The notes under the pieces: generated by a model
Database searches by the model: none
What the model was told of the DNA's origin: nothing
The model's input: the letters and a program-made list of their open reading frames with translations, nothing else
DNA from: Streptomyces sp. NRRL S-350
GTDB taxonomy: Bacteria; Actinomycetota; Actinomycetes; Streptomycetales; Streptomycetaceae
Assembly (NCBI RefSeq): GCF_000719705.1
Contig: NZ_JOHO01000002.1
Coordinates: forward strand, 248,001 to 312,000
Length of the DNA: 64,000 bases
Reading direction: 5' to 3'
Made by a program: the position numbers and the translations under genes
Part shown: piece after piece, positions 59,969 to 64,000 of the stretch
How positions within the stretch are numbered: position 1 is the first letter of the stretch
Layout of the letters: each line of letters begins with the position of its first letter

Positions 59969-60003
59969 CGGGGAGCCGGGCGGGTGCGAACGCCGGCTCC
60001 CCG
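59969..60003 (-). terminator. Terminator of the pirin gene
   Basis: CGGGGAGCCGG and CCGGCTCCCCG form a perfect 11-base stem with a 13-base loop, 18 bases past the pirin stop. Confidence 0.75.
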
Positions 60004-60021
60004 CCGGGGGAGGATCGCTGG

Positions 60022-60975
60022 TCAGCGCACGCGGCCGCGCGGCTTGAGGGGGGTGCCGGGGAGCTCCGGGGCGGGCAGGCGGTCGCCGGGGTAGCCCTCG
60101 ACGGCGCCGAAGCGGTCGGCGGCGGCCTGCCATTCGGCGCGGGCCTGGGCGATGTCCTCGTGGGTGCGCCCGATGAAGTTCCACCACATGACGATCTGTT
60201 CCTCGAAGGGCGTGCCGCCCAGTAGGACGGCTCGTGCGTCGCTGTCGGTGGTGTTGGTGAGGGTGATCGTGGCGGGGCCGGGGGCGAGGTAGCCGAGTTC
60301 GGCGGCGTGGAGCGGGGTGTCGGCGAAGCGGATCTCGCCGTGGTCGACCAGGAGGCCGTGTTCGAAGGCGGGGTCGACGTCGAGGGTGACGGTGGCGTGC
60401 GGGCGCAGGACGAGTTCGGCGCCGAGCAGCGGGGTGAAGGTGGGGACGGGGGCGGTGTCGCCGGCGAGGGAGCCGAGGAAGACGCGGGCCTCGCCGCCGT
60501 CGAGGGCGACCGGGGCCGGTGCGTGGTGGTGGAAGTCGCGGGCGGTGTGCCGGTGTTCCTCGGGCAGGGCGACCCACAGCTGGACGCCGTGCAGGACCGT
60601 GGTGGCCGGGGTGGAGACCTCGGAGTGGGCGATGCCGTGGCCGGAGGTCATCAGGTTCACTTCGCCCGGTCGCACGTACGCGTGGACGCCGAGGCTGTCC
60701 CGGTGCTCGATTTCGCCGGTGAACAGCCAGCTGACCGTCTGGAGCCCGGTGTGCGGGTGCGGGGCGACGTCCATGCCGCCGGTACCGGCGACGTCGTCGG
60801 GCCCGTAGTGGTCGACGAAGCACCATGCGCCGATGAGGGTGCGGGAGCGCTGCGGCAGGGTCCGGCGTACCGTCATCGCGCGCGGCCCGCCGAGCGGGAC
60901 GTCCCGGGCGGGCAGGACCTCCACGTGCGGATCGGCGGCGTTCGGCTCGACGAGGCTGGTCTCGGCGGTGCTCAC
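60022..60975 (-). CDS. Pirin-family bicupin protein
   Basis: A 317-residue protein of two cupin domains. The N-terminal cupin binds the metal through PHPHTGLQTVSWL, HRDS and MTSGHGIAHSE; the C-terminal cupin contains EHGLLVDHGEIRF and LGGTPFEEQIVMWWNFIGRTHEDI. Some pirins are quercetin dioxygenases or redox sensors; the role here is open. GTG 60975 is preferred because GGGAGGAAAC lies upstream; an ATG 14 codons earlier is possible. It faces the AhpD-like gene across a short AT-rich palindrome, suggesting joint stress control. Confidence 0.88.
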   Translation of the reverse strand: MSTAETSLVEPNAADPHVEVLPARDVPLGGPRAMTVRRTLPQRSRTLIGAWCFVDHYGPDDVAGTGGMDVAPHPHTGLQTVSWLFTGEIEHRDSLGVHAYVRPGEVNLMTSGHGIAHSEVSTPATTVLHGVQLWVALPEEHRHTARDFHHHAPAPVALDGGEARVFLGSLAGDTAPVPTFTPLLGAELVLRPHATVTLDVDPAFEHGLLVDHGEIRFADTPLHAAELGYLAPGPATITLTNTTDSDARAVLLGGTPFEEQIVMWWNFIGRTHEDIAQARAEWQAAADRFGAVEGYPGDRLPAPELPGTPLKPRGRVR

Positions 60976-61002
60976 GGTGGTGTTTCCTCCCGGACGCATA
61001 GG

Positions 61003-61020
61003 TAGTTCTATATTCAACTA
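61003..61020. promoter_or_regulatory. Palindromic operator between pirin and AhpD-like genes
   Basis: TAGTT-N8-AACTA within an AT-rich island (TAGTTCTATATTCAACTA). Its size and symmetry suit a MarR/HxlR-type dimer. No such regulator gene is adjacent. Confidence 0.5.
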
Positions 61021-61070
61021 TCATCCCATGGCAGAGTGACGGGCGACAGTGATCAGCCTAAGGAGTTCAG

Positions 61071-61559
61071 GTGAGTGACGTGACGGTGGTCCCGGCGGAC
61101 CGGCGGGTGTTCATCGACAAGCAGAGCCCCCAGGCGTACAAGGCGCTGGTCGCGGCCGCCGAGGCCGCGCGGGAAGCGGCGGCCGACGCCGGGCTGGACC
61201 GTCGACTGGTGGAACTCGTGAACCTCCGGGTGTCGCAGATCAACGGCTGCGCCTTCTGCCTGAACGTGCACACCAGGGCCGCCCTCCGCGAGGGCGAGAC
61301 CACCCAGCGGCTGGGCGTGCTCCCGGCCTGGCGCGACACCGAGGTGTTCACCGCGCGGGAGCGCGCCGTCCTGGCGCTGGCCGAGGCGACGACCCACCCG
61401 GCGGACGCGGCCGTGCAGGCGGCCGCGTACGGCGCCGCGCGCGAGGTGCTGACCGACGCGGAGATCTCCGCCTCGGTGTGGGTGGCGATCACCATCAACT
61501 CCTTCAACCGGGTCTCCATCATGAGCAAGCACCCGGTCCGGCCGGCCTCTGGCCGGTGA
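61071..61559 (+). CDS. AhpD-like carboxymuconolactone decarboxylase family protein
   Basis: A 162-residue helical protein with the redox motif CAFCLNVH (CxxCxxxH, about residues 60-67), which in AhpD acts as a peroxidase/disulfide reductase centre. VELVNLRVSQINGC and ERAVLALAEATTH are family landmarks. GTG 61071 follows TAAGGAG. Pairing with pirin across a shared operator suggests an oxidative or electrophile response. Confidence 0.9.
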   Translation: MSDVTVVPADRRVFIDKQSPQAYKALVAAAEAAREAAADAGLDRRLVELVNLRVSQINGCAFCLNVHTRAALREGETTQRLGVLPAWRDTEVFTARERAVLALAEATTHPADAAVQAAAYGAAREVLTDAEISASVWVAITINSFNRVSIMSKHPVRPASGR

Positions 61560-61592
61560 CGGGGCCGGCCTCGGGTCGGCAGTCGGTGGGAT

Positions 61593-61623
61593 GAGGGTCT
61601 CCGCCTTTCGAGCGGAGGCCCTC
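61593..61623. terminator. Bidirectional hairpin between AhpD-like and ADC genes
   Basis: GAGGGTCTCCGC and GCGGAGGCCCTC pair with one G-U and the loop CTTTCGA. It lies 33 bases after the AhpD-like stop and 37 before the ADC stop. Confidence 0.75.
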
Positions 61624-61660
61624 TTCCGGTGCCGGGGCGGCCGGTTCCGGGCGCGAGCCG

Positions 61661-62413
61661 TCACGCCGGCCGTCGCCGCTCGGCGAGGTAGTCGTGGACC
61701 GGCGCGGCGGGTGCGAGGGTGAGGTCGGTGACGATGTGGCTGGCCGAGACGACCTCCAGCACCGGCAGGTCCGCGAGCGGCGCCATGACGTGCGCGGAGA
61801 GTTGGAGGCGGGCGGGGCCGGTCCAGGCCTCCTTCACCGTGAGGTCGGTGATCCGGGTGCGGACCAGGTCGCAGACCCGCAGGCCGCCGGTGTGGTCGCG
61901 GACGATCTTGACCCCGTACGTCGGCACGGTGATCTGGTCGCGGGCCTCGGCCGGGTCCAGGGGCTGCCACTTGTAGGCCATCGTCGCGGTTGCGACGCGC
62001 TGGCTGCCGTGGTCCAGCGTGCCGACGAGGGCGCCGGCCTCGGTGAAGAGCCTCGGGCTGCCCATCACCTTGGGGTAGGCGCTGAGTTCCCGGCCGGCGG
62101 CGGTGGCGGCGAAGTTGTCGAGGTACATGGCGTGCAGGTACTCGCCCTCCTCGTCGCCGTACCGGACGGGGATGACCTGCCCGGCCTCGACGTAGGGGCC
62201 GAAGCCGTCGACGTCGCCCATCTTCATGACCTCGAAGCGGACCAGTGGTTCCTCGATCCGCAGCGGCTCGGGGACGACGGCGCGCAGGGCCACGGGGTCG
62301 GTGCGGTAGACGACGTTCAGGTACTCCCGATCGGTGAAGCGGGTGGCGCGGGGCGGGTAGACGGGGGCGGTCAGCGGGGTGGTGGCGTGGCGGACGACCT
62401 AGTCGGGGCGCAT
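61661..62413 (-). pseudogene. Acetoacetate decarboxylase-like gene with in-frame TAG at codon 5
   Basis: The full frame would run from ATG 62413, behind GAGGAGG, as MRPD-stop-VVRHATTPL and on through FTDREYLNVVYRTDP into a 250-residue acetoacetate-decarboxylase-fold protein. Codon 5 (62401-62399) is TAG; CAG or GAG would be a one-base change. Downstream the frame is intact and conserved, with the Schiff-base Lys region LSAYPKVMGSPRLFTEAG and the conserved VRFEVMKM. A truncated product could start at GTG 62293 (210 residues), losing 40 residues that look conserved, without a good ribosome site. It could be a nonsense mutation, readthrough or a sequencing error. The divergent acyl-CoA dehydrogenase suggests a shared 3-ketoacid pathway. 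Confidence 0.8.
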
Positions 62414-62465
62414 CGGGGGCCTCCTCGGGGGTGCCGGTTGCTTGGTCTCCTGAAACGGATACGAT

Positions 62466-62493
62466 GTGTATCGGATACACCATGCATCCGATA
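62466..62493. promoter_or_regulatory. Overlapping palindromes, probable TetR operator
   Basis: GTGTATC-G-GATACAC (62466-62480) is a perfect 15-base palindrome. TATCGGAT (62469-62476) and ATCCGATA (62486-62493) form a second inverted repeat. They lie between the divergent ADC-like and dehydrogenase genes, and the TetR gene at the end of the window is the likely ligand-responsive binder. Confidence 0.65.
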
Positions 62494-62592
62494 GGAACCG
62501 TGACGCAACCGCGTCGCCCGCGGCGCAACCCGCGTCGCCCGCGCGGCCCCGCAGGCCCGTCGGACCGCCGCACAGCCAAGGAAGTGATCTCG

Positions 62593-63705
62593 ATGCCGTT
62601 CACCGTTCCCGACCCCACCGGTCGCCCCGTCGCCGTCGTCGGAGCCGGCACCCTCGGGCGCCGCATCGCCCTGATGTTCGCCACCGGCGGCGGGGAGGTG
62701 CGGATCTACGACCCCTCGGCCGAACAGCGCGCGGCCGCCCGCGCCTACGTCGAGGAGCAGCTGCCCGCCGTCGCCGCCGGGATCGACGCGGGCCGGCCGG
62801 GCACCGTCACCACCGGCGGGGACCTCGCAGAGGTGCTGCCCGGCGCCTGGCTGGTGATCGAGGCGGTGCCCGAACGCCCCGAACTCAAGCAGCGCGTGTT
62901 CGCCGACCTCGACCGGATCGCCGACGAGGACGCGATCCTGGGCAGCAACTCCTCGTCCTACCCGACCAGTCGCTTCGTCGACTCCGTTCGGGAGCCCCAG
63001 CGGCTGGTCAACATCCACTTCTACATGCCGCCGACCCAGAACGCGGTGGACGTGATGTCCTGCGGCCTCACCGACCGGGGCGTCATCGACCTGCTGCTGG
63101 CCGAACTGCCGCGCCACGGCGTCTTCCCGTTCGAGGCGCGCAAGGAGAGCACCGGCTTCATCTTCAACCGCATCTGGGCGGCCATCAAGCGCGAATCGCT
63201 CGCCGTGGTCGCCGAGGGCGTCGCCACCGCCGAGGAGGTGGACGCCATGTGGGCCGTCAACACCGGCCTGCGCGGCGGGCCGTTCCGGGCGATGGACCAG
63301 GTCGGCCTGGACGTCGTGCTCGACATCGAGGAGCACTATGCCGCCGAGCGCCCCGGCCTGCCCACCGGGCCACGGGCCCTGCTGGAGCAGTACGTGGGGG
63401 AGGGGCGGCTCGGGGTCAAGGCCGGGCGCGGCTTCTACGACTACCGCCCCGGGGCCGGAGCGGCCTCGGGAGCCGCCGACCGCATGCGGCGGCGCCGCAG
63501 CCTGACGGCGGTTCCGCGGCCCCGGCCCGCCCGTAGACTGGCCCGGGGCCGCCGGGCGGCACCGCCGAGCGAAGAACGAGAGCCGAGGACCGCAGGCCGT
63601 GCCCAAGTCACCCACGAAGCGCCGCCCGTTGACCGTCGCCGCACTGAACGACAGTGCCCTGGCCCTGTTCACCGAGCACGGCTTCCACGCCACCTCGATC
63701 CGTGA
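62593..63705 (+). CDS. 3-hydroxyacyl-CoA dehydrogenase (3-hydroxybutyryl-CoA type) with odd C-terminal extension
   Basis: A Rossmann-fold dehydrogenase. VAVVGAGTLGRRIALMFATGG binds NAD, EAVPERPELKQRVFADLD and ILGSNSSSYPTS are family motifs, NIHFYMPP carries the catalytic His, and the C-terminal domain ends at GVKAGRGFYDY (about residue 288). A further 80 residues, Arg/Pro-rich and unlike the family, run to 63705 and overlap the TetR gene by 107 bases, so a natural stop may have been lost by mutation or frameshift. ATG 62593 follows AAGGAAG. Together with the ADC-like gene it suggests handling of short 3-oxo or 3-hydroxy acids. Confidence 0.85.
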   Translation: MPFTVPDPTGRPVAVVGAGTLGRRIALMFATGGGEVRIYDPSAEQRAAARAYVEEQLPAVAAGIDAGRPGTVTTGGDLAEVLPGAWLVIEAVPERPELKQRVFADLDRIADEDAILGSNSSSYPTSRFVDSVREPQRLVNIHFYMPPTQNAVDVMSCGLTDRGVIDLLLAELPRHGVFPFEARKESTGFIFNRIWAAIKRESLAVVAEGVATAEEVDAMWAVNTGLRGGPFRAMDQVGLDVVLDIEEHYAAERPGLPTGPRALLEQYVGEGRLGVKAGRGFYDYRPGAGAASGAADRMRRRRSLTAVPRPRPARRLARGRRAAPPSEEREPRTAGRAQVTHEAPPVDRRRTERQCPGPVHRARLPRHLDP

Positions 63706-64000
63706 CATCGTCGCCCGCGCCGGACTCACCAGGGGCGCCTTCTACTCCAACTACCAGGACAAGGAAGAGCTGTTCCTCGCCCTCTACGACCAGCAGATCG
63801 ACCGGCTGCTCGCCGACCTTCGGGCCGCCCTCCTCGGCGGCGGCCCCGGCCCGGACCTGCCCTCCCGGCTGCTGCGCGAACTCGCCGGCCGACGGCAGGA
63901 GGACGAGGGCTGGTTCCTGCTCTCCATGGAGTTCACGCTCCACGCCGCCCGTCACCCCGACGTCGCCCGCAGCCTCGCCGAGCACGAGGCGCGGCTGATC
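63599..64000 (+). CDS. TetR-family regulator (5' part)
   Basis: Starts at GTG 63599 and runs off the window. The first 134 residues show a TetR HTH: LTVAALNDSALALFTEHGFHATSIRDIVARAGLTRGAFYSNYQDKEELF. The ligand-binding domain begins afterwards. The start overlaps the extended end of the dehydrogenase gene. It probably represses the ADC/dehydrogenase pair through the palindromes at 62466-62493. Confidence 0.85.
   Translation, partial: MPKSPTKRRPLTVAALNDSALALFTEHGFHATSIRDIVARAGLTRGAFYSNYQDKEELFLALYDQQIDRLLADLRAALLGGGPGPDLPSRLLRELAGRRQEDEGWFLLSMEFTLHAARHPDVARSLAEHEARLI

Noticed and set aside
1..64000. tRNA, rRNA, IS elements, prophage, CRISPR array
   Set aside because: No cloverleaf-like sequence, transposase, integrase or regularly spaced repeat-spacer array was recognised on either strand by reading; small RNAs cannot be excluded.

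Overview
This is a very GC-rich (about 70-75%) actinobacterial chromosome segment, most likely from Streptomyces, Kitasatospora or a close relative. Supporting signs are the codon bias, GTG starts, ATGA/GTGA stop-start couplings, CBM2-type cellulases under a CebR-like box, a paired second clpP operon with a ClgR/PopR-like regulator, and a SpoIIE-type PAS/GAF/PP2C/HATPase signalling protein. I see no rRNA, tRNA, IS element, prophage or CRISPR array. Most of the window is accessory carbohydrate-degradation and signalling content.

1-7 kb: the end of a sugar ABC transporter (two permeases) coupled to a GH3 beta-glycosidase (a bxl-like layout), then a large PP2C phosphatase. 6.4-14.9 kb: an eight-gene forward cluster with an FCD-type GntR regulator, a COG3618 sugar-lactonase-like amidohydrolase, a complete nickel-pincer-nucleotide set (larA, larB, larC, larE) and a GH95 fucosidase-like enzyme. 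This suggests fucoside or sugar-acid breakdown ending in a nickel-dependent racemase or epimerase. 14.9-24 kb, reverse strand: a universal stress protein, an SLC13/ArsB-type permease (apparently with a CTG start), a beta-propeller lactonase, and an overlapping oxidoreductase/GH/MFS/alcohol-dehydrogenase operon controlled by a HutC-type GntR whose operator repeats also overlap the divergent deoC promoter.

25-30.5 kb: a GH1 beta-glucosidase and a GH5-GH6 cellulase pair, each cellulase with CBM2, downstream of a perfect CebR box. 30.9-33.9 kb: an acyltransferase, two clpP genes (the second lacks the catalytic His), a ClgR/PopR-like regulator and a GlsB-like membrane protein. 34-45 kb: a Tat-exported bicovalent FAD oxidase, a secreted DUF4360 protein, a two-component system with PepSY-like and multi-spanning membrane neighbours, a STAS protein, a DUF4389 protein, and a secreted papain-like protease with a membrane-anchored partner. 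45-47 kb: a CBS-pair protein, a half-length cold-shock protein, a hypothetical gene and a RibD-C/DHFR-like reductase.

47.5-55.9 kb: a five-gene reverse operon (ABC sugar uptake plus two glycoside hydrolases) facing its LacI regulator, with matching operator copies in the divergent spacer. 56-57 kb: a secreted protein built from five exact-period 41-residue repeats. 57-59.9 kb: a STAND (NB-ARC/TPR) ATPase next to a small helical protein. The two share a short motif at the STAND N-terminus and the partner C-terminus, the arrangement expected of amyloid-motif (BASS/Bell-type) bacterial immunity signalling. 60-64 kb: pirin and AhpD-like genes facing each other across a palindrome, an acetoacetate-decarboxylase-like gene with an in-frame amber stop at codon 5, a divergent 3-hydroxyacyl-CoA dehydrogenase, and a truncated TetR regulator.

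The two best candidates for under-described biology are the STAND/small-helical pair and the larABCE-lactonase-fucosidase cluster.
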